Shown here: positions 1 through 5,372 of the stretch, one piece after another
Numbering within the stretch: the first letter of the stretch is position 1
Layout: each line of letters starts with the position of its first letter
Source: Granulosicoccus sp964594905
GTDB taxonomy: Bacteria; Pseudomonadota; Gammaproteobacteria; Granulosicoccales; Granulosicoccaceae
Assembly: GCA_964594905.1 (NCBI GenBank)
Contig: CAZQOI010000142.1
Span: 1-5,391 of the forward strand
DNA: 5,391 nt
Direction: 5' to 3'
Translations under genes and position numbers: made by a program
Notes under the pieces: generated by a model
What the model was told of the DNA's origin: nothing
Database searches by the model: none
Seen by the model: the letters and a program-made list of their open reading frames with translations, nothing else

Positions 1-260
1 CCTTCGAACTCTCCTTCAGCAACATTTTCTTTTGTTGCACCGAGACACATCTCACCCACTTTTTGCCAATCGCTATCTGTCGGAGAACCAGCACCAACTC
101 CAGGGATTTTTAAAATTTCCGCTCTAACATTGGCGTGACCATCACCCAAGGCAAGCTTGGGCATCATGGCTGCAGCACCTACGGCCGTCATGCCCTTGAG
201 CATCTGACGACGGCTCATGTTCTGCTGAGCTCGAATAAAGTTATAGAGTTCTACCTTCAT
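1..260 (-). CDS. Sugar ABC transporter substrate-binding protein, Tat-exported (N-terminus only)
   Basis: Only the first 86 residues are in the window; the gene continues leftward past base 1. It probably encodes the periplasmic solute-binding component of a carbohydrate ABC importer. The N-terminus has a twin-arginine signal: SRRQMLKG at residues 16-23 (R17, R18), then a hydrophobic stretch rich in Ala and Met (about 24-38), with plausible cleavage after G39 or A43. This predicts export as a folded protein through Tat. The start is fixed by GGAGGA at 266-271, five bases upstream of the ATG. The mature part that is visible (GVGAGSPTDSDWQKVGEMC, about residues 54-72) resembles family 1 extracellular solute-binding proteins, but it is too short to name the ligand. 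The divergent MalK/UgpC-type ATPase and sugar-lactonase genes support a sugar role. Permease genes would be expected downstream, outside the window. The Tat signal is seen directly; the substrate class is inferred. Confidence 0.8.
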   Translation of the reverse strand, partial: MKVELYNFIRAQQNMSRRQMLKGMTAVGAAAMMPKLALGDGHANVRAEILKIPGVGAGSPTDSDWQKVGEMCLGATKENVAEGEFE

Positions 261-265
261 ACTTT

Positions 266-271
266 TCCTCC
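266..271 (-). promoter_or_regulatory. Ribosome binding site of the binding-protein gene
   Basis: The minus strand reads GGAGGA here, a strong Shine-Dalgarno match five bases before the ATG at 260-258. It settles the start of the binding protein and so places the twin-arginine motif at residues 16-23. Confidence 0.8.
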
Positions 272-322
272 AAGGAAGTTTTGGTTATGTTTTTTTAAAT
301 CAGACCACCCAGTAAAGTGTTT

Positions 323-328
323 TCTATA
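323..328 (-). promoter_or_regulatory. Possible -10 box for the binding-protein gene
   Basis: The minus strand reads TATAGA, a reasonable sigma-70 -10 match. I find no good -35 box at 16-18 bases. The -35 region would fall at about 346-351, inside the first of the two operator-like palindromes. That fits a promoter whose polymerase site is blocked by a bound repressor. Transcription would start near 316, leaving a leader of about 55 bases. This is inferred from position and one box only. Confidence 0.3.
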
Positions 329-341
329 AATCCAGTCTGTG

Positions 342-357
342 CAACTTGCGCAGGTTG
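342..357. promoter_or_regulatory. Operator-like palindrome 1 (LacI-family type)
   Basis: CAACTTGCGCAGGTTG matches its own reverse complement at 14 of 16 positions, with a central CG and a TGCGCA core. Even-length palindromes centred on CG are typical of LacI/GalR-family operators, which often control sugar transport genes. It lies 82 bases upstream of the binding-protein start, where a repressor would cover the promoter. The regulator gene is not in the window. Confidence 0.55.
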
Positions 358-360
358 ATT

Positions 361-376
361 CAACTTGCGTATGTTG
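361..376. promoter_or_regulatory. Operator-like palindrome 2, tandem with the first
   Basis: CAACTTGCGTATGTTG matches its reverse complement at 12 of 16 positions and repeats the first nine bases of palindrome 1 (CAACTTGCG) exactly. The two sites are 19 bases apart start to start, just under two helical turns, so two dimers could bind on nearly the same face. The repeat of the same half-site makes chance less likely. It may act on both divergent transcription units. Confidence 0.5.
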
Positions 377-447
377 TGAATAGATTGCTTCGGTGGCGAG
401 TCGGTTCACGTTATCTGACTTGATCTAGGCGATCTTTATTGAACTGA

Positions 448-465
448 AATGCACTATATTGCATT
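448..465. repeat. Imperfect 18-bp palindrome
   Basis: AATGCACTATATTGCATT has perfect six-base arms (AATGCA/TGCATT) around a TATA-containing centre and matches its reverse complement at 16 of 18 positions. It contains TATATT on the plus strand and TATAGT on the minus strand, either of which could be a -10 box, but no clear -35 partner is present. It is a candidate protein-binding site or a promoter for either direction. A chance palindrome remains possible. Confidence 0.3.
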
Positions 466-668
466 GTTCGTTCGCGCACCAGCTCTTTACTGTTCCGTTG
501 TAAACAGCACTTTTTCAGCATCTATGGGTAAGTTATACCTTCATTTGATATCGATAGCAAAAGATTCGATGGCTAACGGCTAAACCACTCAAATGTAGTA
601 TTGCGCTTCCTTCAGTTTGCTGTAAAAGCGTTGCTCCTTGATAGGGCGAGTGCTTTCCCGTTGGGTAC

Positions 669-688
669 GCGTTGCACTCGCGTTGCAC
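669..688 (+). repeat. Direct repeat GCGTTGCAC, 11-base period
   Basis: GCGTTGCAC occurs at 669-677 and again at 680-688, separated by TC, so the copies are one helical turn apart. A shorter copy, GCGTTGC, is at 628-634. The pair overlaps the -35 region proposed for the ATPase gene, where a regulator could act. No known regulator is recognised from this motif. Confidence 0.35.
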
Positions 689-699
689 ACATGTACACT
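672..699 (+). promoter_or_regulatory. Weak candidate promoter of the ATPase-lactonase operon
   Basis: TTGCAC (672-677) is followed after 16 bases by TACACT (694-699). Both boxes are imperfect sigma-70 matches (3 of 6 and 4 of 6). Transcription would start near 706 and give a leader of about 27 bases before the ATG at 733. The weakness of the boxes would suit a promoter needing an activator, but this is only an inference. Confidence 0.3.
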
Positions 700-732
700 T
701 AAACTTTCATCGATGTCTTCAGGAACCGGGTA

Positions 733-1767
733 ATGGGCAACGTCACAATTCGTGATCTACGCAAATCTTATGGATCGGTTGAAGTTATCCATGGTTTAAG
801 CATAGACATCGGCGAATCTGAGTTTGTTGCCTTGGTAGGTCCATCAGGTTGTGGTAAATCTACTTTACTTCGAATGATCGCAGGTCTTGAACCTATCAAC
901 GACGGCACGATTGCCATCAGTGATCGAATTGTTAATAGTCTGCCTCCGTCGGACAGAGACATTGCGATGGTCTTTCAAAGCTATGCTTTGTATCCGCACA
1001 AATCTGTTGCAGAGAATATGGGTTTCGCATTGAAGGTTGCAAAAACCGATAAGGCGGAAATAAAAAGACGTGTAAACGAAGCAGCAGAAATTCTTGGTTT
1101 AACAGAATATTTAAAACGCCGACCCAAGCACTTATCCGGCGGGCAACGTCAACGTGTTGCCATGGGTCGAGCCATAGTCAGAGACCCACAAGTATTCTTG
1201 TTTGATGAACCGTTGTCCAATCTTGATGCCAAGCTACGAGTTCAGATGCGCACTGAGATCAAGCAACTGCATCAGCGCCTGAAAACAACAACAATATTTG
1301 TAACGCATGATCAAATAGAAGCAATGACCCTTGCCGATAGAATTGTAGTCATGCAAGACGGATACATCGAACAGGTTGGCACCCCGCTGGAATTATATGA
1401 TCGCCCTGCAAACGAATTTGTGGCGACGTTTATTGGTGCGCCATCGATGAATCTGTTGGCTGCAAATCTTGAAAACGGAAACCTGACTTTGGGTAATCAA
1501 CAGTTCAAAGGTCCAGACGGTTCGGGAAAAGTGAATATTGGTGTGCGGCCAGAACATCTGCTTTTATCGGATTCTGGACTGCCCATGACAGTGAAAGTGG
1601 TTGAACCTACTGGATCCGAAACGATGGTGTTTCTGGATTTTGCAGGTCAGAACGTCATTGCCGTTTTTCGCGAACGTCATCAATTTGATGCCGGACAAAC
1701 CATTCACTTACAACCGGATCCAGAGCATTTACATGTTTTCAATGCAGAGAATGGAAACCGGCTTTAA
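733..1767 (+). CDS. ugpC: Sugar ABC transporter ATP-binding protein, MalK/UgpC type
   Basis: This is the cytoplasmic ATPase subunit that powers a carbohydrate importer, working as a dimer beneath two permeases. All ABC motifs are intact: Walker A GPSGCGKST (36-44), Q-loop Q82, signature LSGGQ (134-138), Walker B VFLFDEP (154-160, catalytic E159), D-loop SNLD (162-165) and H-loop H192. Residues from about 237 form the C-terminal TOBE-type regulatory domain, with the typical IGVRPEHL (269-276). The length of 344 residues and the ending HVFNAENGNRL match the UgpC/MalK group. K90 follows YPH in the Q-loop region, where related proteins usually have Met. AGGA (721-724) lies eight bases before the ATG. 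The lactonase gene follows 22 bases later. The name ugpC reflects family resemblance; the real cargo is more likely a sugar than glycerol-3-phosphate, because ATPases of this group serve many sugars and the neighbour is a sugar lactonase. Confidence 0.93.
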   Translation: MGNVTIRDLRKSYGSVEVIHGLSIDIGESEFVALVGPSGCGKSTLLRMIAGLEPINDGTIAISDRIVNSLPPSDRDIAMVFQSYALYPHKSVAENMGFALKVAKTDKAEIKRRVNEAAEILGLTEYLKRRPKHLSGGQRQRVAMGRAIVRDPQVFLFDEPLSNLDAKLRVQMRTEIKQLHQRLKTTTIFVTHDQIEAMTLADRIVVMQDGYIEQVGTPLELYDRPANEFVATFIGAPSMNLLAANLENGNLTLGNQQFKGPDGSGKVNIGVRPEHLLLSDSGLPMTVKVVEPTGSETMVFLDFAGQNVIAVFRERHQFDAGQTIHLQPDPEHLHVFNAENGNRL

Positions 1768-1789
1768 AACAAGCCAGGTAGTGTAAGAA

Positions 1790-2641
1790 ATGAAAATCGA
1801 TGCGCATCAGCATTATTGGCATCCCGAAAGAGGGGATTATGGTTGGATGCCAGAGAACGATCCCATACTCAGTCGACCTTACTCCCCAGATGACCTAGCC
1901 GAATCCCTCACTGACGCAGGTGTAACTCAAACTGTGTTGGTACAGGCCGCACCTAGTCTCAACGAGACAGAATATTTACTTGATATCGCGGACTCGACGC
2001 CGTCAGTCGCCAAGGTCGTTGGCTGGATAGACTTTGAAGATGCAACGCAAATTGAATCATTGAGACGACTGGCTTCTCATCCAAAATTTGTGGGTGTTCG
2101 GCCTATGATTCAGGACCTGGAAGACGATGACTGGATGATGCGCGACGATGTGCAATGGGCTTATCAGGCGCTTATAGATTTAGATTTAACGTTTGATTGT
2201 CTGGGTTTCTCACGACACTTGAAGAACTTTCACATTTTGTTAGTGAAATACTCAAAAATGCGGGCTGTTATTGATCACTGCATGAAGCCACAAATTCGTG
2301 ATCACAATACTGATAATTACAAGCATTGGTCAAACGGTATGACGGCTATTGCCAAGAACACCAATGCATATTGCAAACTATCTGGAGTCGTTACCGAATC
2401 TGATTCGGATTGGTCTGCAGCAACGTTACAGCCTTACACAGATCACATACTCAACGTGTTTGGCACAGAGCGAGTTATGTGGGGTTCTGATTGGCCGGTG
2501 GTAAGACTGCGTTGTGAATACAATGAATGGTTTGAACTGGCGGAGCAATTGACATCAGCACTTTCCTCTGCAGAGCGTGATCGAATTTTTTCTGGTAACG
2601 CCGCCGAATTTTATAAAATAGAAAACAGCCCATTGAAGTAG
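1790..2641 (+). CDS. Amidohydrolase family sugar lactonase (L-fuconolactonase/L-rhamnonolactonase-like)
   Basis: The product (283 residues) is a TIM-barrel metal-dependent hydrolase of the Amidohydro_2/COG3618 group. Characterised members open sugar 1,4- or 1,5-lactones such as L-fucono- or L-rhamnonolactone. Seen in the sequence are the N-terminal metal motif HQH (H6, H8) after KIDA, GVRP (102-105), RHL (142-144), IDHCMKP (161-167), CKLSGVVTE (195-203) and the C-terminal WGSDWPV (231-237) with the expected catalytic Asp D234. The ending, FSGNAAEFY (267-275), is also typical. The length is normal for the family and there is no signal peptide, so it acts in the cytoplasm. It follows the ATPase gene by 22 bases and is very likely co-transcribed. 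In non-phosphorylating deoxysugar pathways it would act after an NAD(P)-dependent dehydrogenase and before a dehydratase, neither seen here. The family is clear; the exact lactone is not. Confidence 0.85.
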   Translation: MKIDAHQHYWHPERGDYGWMPENDPILSRPYSPDDLAESLTDAGVTQTVLVQAAPSLNETEYLLDIADSTPSVAKVVGWIDFEDATQIESLRRLASHPKFVGVRPMIQDLEDDDWMMRDDVQWAYQALIDLDLTFDCLGFSRHLKNFHILLVKYSKMRAVIDHCMKPQIRDHNTDNYKHWSNGMTAIAKNTNAYCKLSGVVTESDSDWSAATLQPYTDHILNVFGTERVMWGSDWPVVRLRCEYNEWFELAEQLTSALSSAERDRIFSGNAAEFYKIENSPLK

Positions 2642-2777
2642 ACAAGAGTGATCTTGAAGCCAATCGAGACTATAAACCTGGATAGCGTTTCCAGCCAGCT
2701 ATACAACGACGTTATACCTCGAATAGAATTCCTTGTCGTACTGAGTATCACTACATCTGTTGTTATAGCTATTACCT

Positions 2778-3593
2778 ATGACTTTTAAAGCACATTATCC
2801 CGAACGCATTGTCTGCATGACGGAAGAAACAACGGAAACCTTGTATCTGTTGGGTGAGCAGGAACGCATTGTTGGTATTTCAGGTTTTACAGTTCGACCA
2901 CCAGAGGCACGCAGAGAAAAACCTAAGGTCTCCGCTTTCACATCAGCAAAGATCGAGCGCATTCTGGATCTGAAGCCAGATTTAGTCATCGGTTTTTCAG
3001 ACCTGCAGGCAGACATAGCGCGTGATCTGATTCAACGAGGCGCCAATGTTCTTTTGCTTAACCATCGCTCGGTTAATGAAATTCTGAATATGATTTTGAT
3101 GCTTGCGAGCATGGTGGGTGCTACAGAAAAAGGCCAGGCGCTTGTGGCGAATTACGCTGAGCGTATTGAAGCAATACAAAAAAAAGCAGAGCTATTACCT
3201 GTGCGGCCGCGAGTCTACTTTGAAGAGTGGGATGAACCCATGATTTCAGCGATTCGCTGGGTATCTGAACTAATTGGTATTGCAGGTGGTGAGGATTGCT
3301 TTGCGGCACGTGGTCAGATGTCGCATGGCAAGGATCGGATCATCGCTGATGCGCAAGAGGTTATTGATGCCAATCCAGATGTGATTATCGGTTCATGGTG
3401 TGGCAAGAAGTTTCGTCCCGAAAAGGTCGCTGCCCGCCCTGGTTGGGATGTCATAACTGCTGTGGCCAATAATGATCTGCATGAGATCAAGTCGGTGAAC
3501 ATTTTGCAGCCGGGGCCTGCAGCTTTGACTGATGGGCTTACGCAACTCAGCGCTATTATCGGAAACACAGCCAACAGTTGCGCGACTAGTTAG
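2778..3593 (+). CDS. BtuF/FhuD-fold binding protein without signal peptide
   Basis: The 271-residue product belongs to the Peripla_BP_2 (COG0614) fold, which binds cobalamin, haem or iron-siderophores in periplasmic importers. Visible landmarks are RIVCMTEETTETLYLLGEQERIVG (written here in parts: RIVCMTEETTE 10-20, LYLLGEQERIVG 22-33), KPDLVIGFSD (66-75), RPRVYFEEWDEP (143-154), GSWCGKKFRPEKV (205-217) and LQPGPAALTDGL (243-254). The last parts are typical of a widespread subgroup annotated as cobalamin-binding proteins. There is no signal peptide or lipobox: the fold begins within ten residues. An in-frame TAG at 2766-2768 excludes a longer start, and the next ATG, at codon 14, would cut into the first strand. 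No clear Shine-Dalgarno precedes the ATG; an ATAGCTAT palindrome (2765-2772) lies there instead. No permease or ATPase of the BtuCD type is adjacent. A cytoplasmic ligand-binding or corrinoid-handling role is possible; the ligand is unknown. Confidence 0.8.
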   Translation: MTFKAHYPERIVCMTEETTETLYLLGEQERIVGISGFTVRPPEARREKPKVSAFTSAKIERILDLKPDLVIGFSDLQADIARDLIQRGANVLLLNHRSVNEILNMILMLASMVGATEKGQALVANYAERIEAIQKKAELLPVRPRVYFEEWDEPMISAIRWVSELIGIAGGEDCFAARGQMSHGKDRIIADAQEVIDANPDVIIGSWCGKKFRPEKVAARPGWDVITAVANNDLHEIKSVNILQPGPAALTDGLTQLSAIIGNTANSCATS

Positions 3594-4437
3594 CTAAATC
3601 AGAATCTCTTACCAAAACTACGCGTGCGTCAACGCTATCAGTCAACAAGATTGAATAGACCCCGCCACCGTCGAGACTAATGGCAACCGCAGGGATGCGT
3701 TGAAGAGCATCTGACAATACGTAGTCACCACTGCCGACAGTGACATAGTCTGTCACGGATTGTGCGTTGAAACTTATACCTGTTAACACGACTTCAGCGG
3801 GTCCCGGATTGTCACCACCTGGTTGTAAGGTGAAAGCAGTTGAACTGCTAGCATCGCCGAGTTGTCCTACCTGAATAATTCGGACTCTGGAATTTGCAGC
3901 ATCGTTGGTACCGGATTCTGACCGCACTGCAATTGCCGTTATACCGTTTTCATCTTCACGAACAATGATCGTTGACAAGCTCTGAGCGGCTACTGTGAAT
4001 GGTGCGAATTCAAAAACAACTAAACCTGCCGAGTCGACCAACGATAGTGATGATGTATCGGGTGCGAGGCTAAGAGCTGGGCCATTGCTGTTTGCTGCGA
4101 TGACTTGACGGTCCGCGTTCGCATCATCGATCCTGACGGCAAGTGTTGACTCGCTGTAGTTCAATACATTGATCAACGCGTTTTCCTGATCCGTACTGAT
4201 ATCAAGGTTTTCGAAACTCACAGGACTGTTGTCCAAACTTGTGCCTGGTGATATGGGTGCGCTGGTTGGCGGCATGTTTTCGTCAGGATCCCCTCCGGTC
4301 TCTGGCGGGCTACTGGCATCGATGGGTACGATTGGTCCGCCATCGCCAGTGCCGAATATGCCACCGTCGCAAGCTGCCAATATGAATATCAGCAGCAGCA
4401 GGCTCAAACGGGATATCAGTTGAGTAAGTGTTTTCAT
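3586..4437 (-). CDS. Lipoprotein with DUF4397-like beta domains
   Basis: This is a 283-residue predicted lipoprotein of unknown function. The N-terminus has a basic start, a hydrophobic core (about 11-20, LSLLLLIFIL) and the lipobox LAAC with Cys23 as the lipidated residue. Asp24 follows, which in E. coli favours retention in the inner membrane. Residues 24-72 are a low-complexity linker rich in Gly, Pro, Asp and Ser. Two beta-rich segments follow: about 86-175 (from ALINVLNYSESTLAVRIDD) and about 183-280 (from SRVRIIQVGQL, through DYVTVGSGDYVLSD, to YSILLTDS). The second resembles DUF4397 domains, which are immunoglobulin-like and found on surface proteins; the first may be a diverged copy. 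The ATG overlaps the stop of the upstream DUF6502-type gene, with GAGGA (4444-4448) six bases ahead. The 3' end overlaps the convergent BtuF-fold gene by 8 bases. The lipobox is firm; the domain call is by eye. Confidence 0.75.
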   Translation of the reverse strand: MKTLTQLISRLSLLLLIFILAACDGGIFGTGDGGPIVPIDASSPPETGGDPDENMPPTSAPISPGTSLDNSPVSFENLDISTDQENALINVLNYSESTLAVRIDDANADRQVIAANSNGPALSLAPDTSSLSLVDSAGLVVFEFAPFTVAAQSLSTIIVREDENGITAIAVRSESGTNDAANSRVRIIQVGQLGDASSSTAFTLQPGGDNPGPAEVVLTGISFNAQSVTDYVTVGSGDYVLSDALQRIPAVAISLDGGGVYSILLTDSVDARVVLVRDSDLAN

Positions 4438-4448
4438 GGATTATCCTC
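4434..4448 (-). promoter_or_regulatory. Ribosome site and ATGA stop-start overlap coupling two genes
   Basis: On the minus strand, GAGGA (4448-4444) lies six bases before the lipoprotein ATG. The overlap ATGA (4437-4434) holds both that start and the TGA stop of the DUF6502-type gene. This arrangement supports translational coupling of the two genes on one message, so the products are probably made in a fixed ratio. Confidence 0.8.
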
Positions 4449-5240
4449 ATCGAGCTTTTCCTCGATTAGATACACGCCAAGCCCAGTTCGGTAACGACCT
4501 GTTCCGTCAACTTGCGGATTTGCTTCGCGGTCATAGCTGGACAGTGACTTGTCCAGTTCTCGTAACAACTTCATGGCTTCTGTTGCACTGAGCTCGCGAA
4601 AGGCTTGCAGTCCTTCTTCGGTGACATTGTCATAGGCCACACTCATTTGCATGCGCCTTTGATCACTGGTCGAGAGGTTGTAGTCAAGTGTTGTCAGTAG
4701 ATCGGTTGCACTGGTGGCGAAAATATCGAGCAGTGCGGATTCGCTTTCGTGCGGTACATAACCTTTATGTTGCAGAGTGACTTTACCGTTCTCGTTCTTG
4801 ACGGTGCCAACACGTTCAAGCTCATCGAGCATGGCGCGGGCTGGAACATCACCACCATGACGTTTTACCAGCTGGTTGAAACTGTCTTCTGCATCGCCGT
4901 AAACAAGAGCCTTGGGTTTGCCGCGTGATGTCTGGAACGCTTGATCCTGCAGCCATCCGGTAACAACACGAACTGCACGATTGTGTTTCGCAACACCGGT
5001 ATCAACATCGCTTGGTAATTCCCGGATGCGTTTGACTTCCTTACGATTGATGCCGGTGACGATCGCTATTCGCGAGACAGTCGGCGCCTTGTCGTCAATC
5101 CCGAAATCTGTTTCCGCGACATCGACATAAGTCTGCTTCGCCCAGTTCGAGAACTCAGCATGCGACACGCCATGACGCAACAGCAGTCGCACGAGGGGCG
5201 ACAGCACGCGAGTGACAGCTTTTTGCAGGTAATCGTGCAT
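4434..5240 (-). CDS. DUF6502-type protein (putative helix-turn-helix regulator)
   Basis: The 268-residue product resembles the DUF6502 family of proteobacterial proteins, whose function is not established. Residues 12-42 carry the typical LSPLVRLLLRHGVSHAEF and WAKQTYVDVAE parts. Residues 52-74 (APTVSRIAIVTGINRKEVK) read like a winged-helix or helix-turn-helix segment. Residues 88-100 (RAVRVVTGWLQD) and the C-terminal GRYRTGLGVYLIEEK (248-262) also fit the family. There is no signal peptide or membrane segment, so it is cytoplasmic. A DNA-binding role is inferred from the N-terminal half only. The ATG at 5240 is the only reasonable start: an in-frame TGA lies nine codons upstream (after it come TCA, GAG, ATC and so on) with no ATG between. 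The ribosome site is weak. The gene is first in a two-gene operon with the lipoprotein gene, which it overlaps by 4 bases. A perfect palindrome 87 bases upstream of the start could be its own operator. Confidence 0.75.
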   Translation of the reverse strand: MHDYLQKAVTRVLSPLVRLLLRHGVSHAEFSNWAKQTYVDVAETDFGIDDKAPTVSRIAIVTGINRKEVKRIRELPSDVDTGVAKHNRAVRVVTGWLQDQAFQTSRGKPKALVYGDAEDSFNQLVKRHGGDVPARAMLDELERVGTVKNENGKVTLQHKGYVPHESESALLDIFATSATDLLTTLDYNLSTSDQRRMQMSVAYDNVTEEGLQAFRELSATEAMKLLRELDKSLSSYDREANPQVDGTGRYRTGLGVYLIEEKLDEDNP

Positions 5241-5326
5241 CTTCAGGCGTTGGCGGCAGATCTCTGATCAGTCTAGATGGCTGCCGAGATCAAAAATGTG
5301 TCGCCAACCCCATACCAGAACAAAAT

Positions 5327-5342
5327 TGGGAATATATTCCCA
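5327..5342. promoter_or_regulatory. Perfect 16-bp palindrome, candidate operator
   Basis: TGGGAATATATTCCCA equals its reverse complement over all 16 bases. It lies 87 bases upstream of the DUF6502-type start, over the expected transcription start or -10 region of that operon. Its position suits a repressor site, and self-regulation by the DUF6502-type protein is a natural hypothesis. It does not match any operator that I can name. On the minus strand the centre also contains TATATT, a possible -10 box. Confidence 0.5.
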
Positions 5343-5343
5343 T

Positions 5344-5372
5344 CTTATCAGGTATTGATCACAGACACACAA
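5344..5372 (-). promoter_or_regulatory. Candidate promoter of the DUF6502-lipoprotein operon
   Basis: The minus strand has TTGTGT (5372-5367), a 17-base spacer, and GATAAG (5349-5344). The boxes match sigma-70 consensus at 3 and 4 of 6 positions, with ideal spacing. Transcription would begin near 5337, inside the 16-bp palindrome, leaving a leader of nearly 100 bases. An alternative is TATATT within the palindrome as the -10 box, for which I find no good -35 box. Confidence 0.3.

Larger units (their letters stand above)
261..732. other. Gene-free divergent regulatory region
   Basis: No convincing gene lies in these 472 bases between the leftward binding-protein gene and the rightward ATPase gene. 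On the left it contains the ribosome site, a possible -10 box and two tandem operator-like palindromes. In the middle (about 380-600) I see only one 18-bp imperfect palindrome (448-465). Near the ATPase gene there is a pair of GCGTTGCAC repeats and a weak promoter. The stretch is long for a simple divergent promoter, so a small RNA or a decayed regulator gene is possible, but nothing in the sequence supports either. Confidence 0.6.

Noticed and set aside
135..329. Rightward 64-codon open frame
   Set aside because: It lies antisense across the Tat signal region of the binding-protein gene and has no ribosome site or recognisable protein character; the opposite strand has a strong ribosome site and signal peptide.
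577..602. GGCTAACGGCTAA short direct repeat and a nearby TTGCGC
   Set aside because: The copies are six bases long and the TTGCGC lacks the CAAC/GTTG arms of the two operator-like sites, so chance is sufficient.
1601..1786. Rightward 61-codon open frame overlapping the end of the ATPase gene
   Set aside because: It is out of frame inside the conserved TOBE-type domain and looks like a shadow of that gene.
2654..2676. TTGAAG and TATAAA before the BtuF-fold gene as a promoter
   Set aside because: The boxes are only 11 bases apart, too close for sigma-70; other box pairs in 2642-2777 are also poor.
2678..2694. Small hairpin CTGGA/TCCAG after the lactonase gene
   Set aside because: The stem is only five base pairs with a seven-base loop and no T-run follows, so it cannot be called a terminator.
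2475..3574. Several leftward open frames of 60-86 codons
   Set aside because: All overlap the well-supported lactonase or BtuF-fold genes on the other strand and read as non-protein-like sequence.
4229..4423. Rightward 64-codon open frame rich in Gly, Pro and Ser
   Set aside because: It mirrors the low-complexity linker and signal peptide of the lipoprotein gene; composition alone keeps it open.
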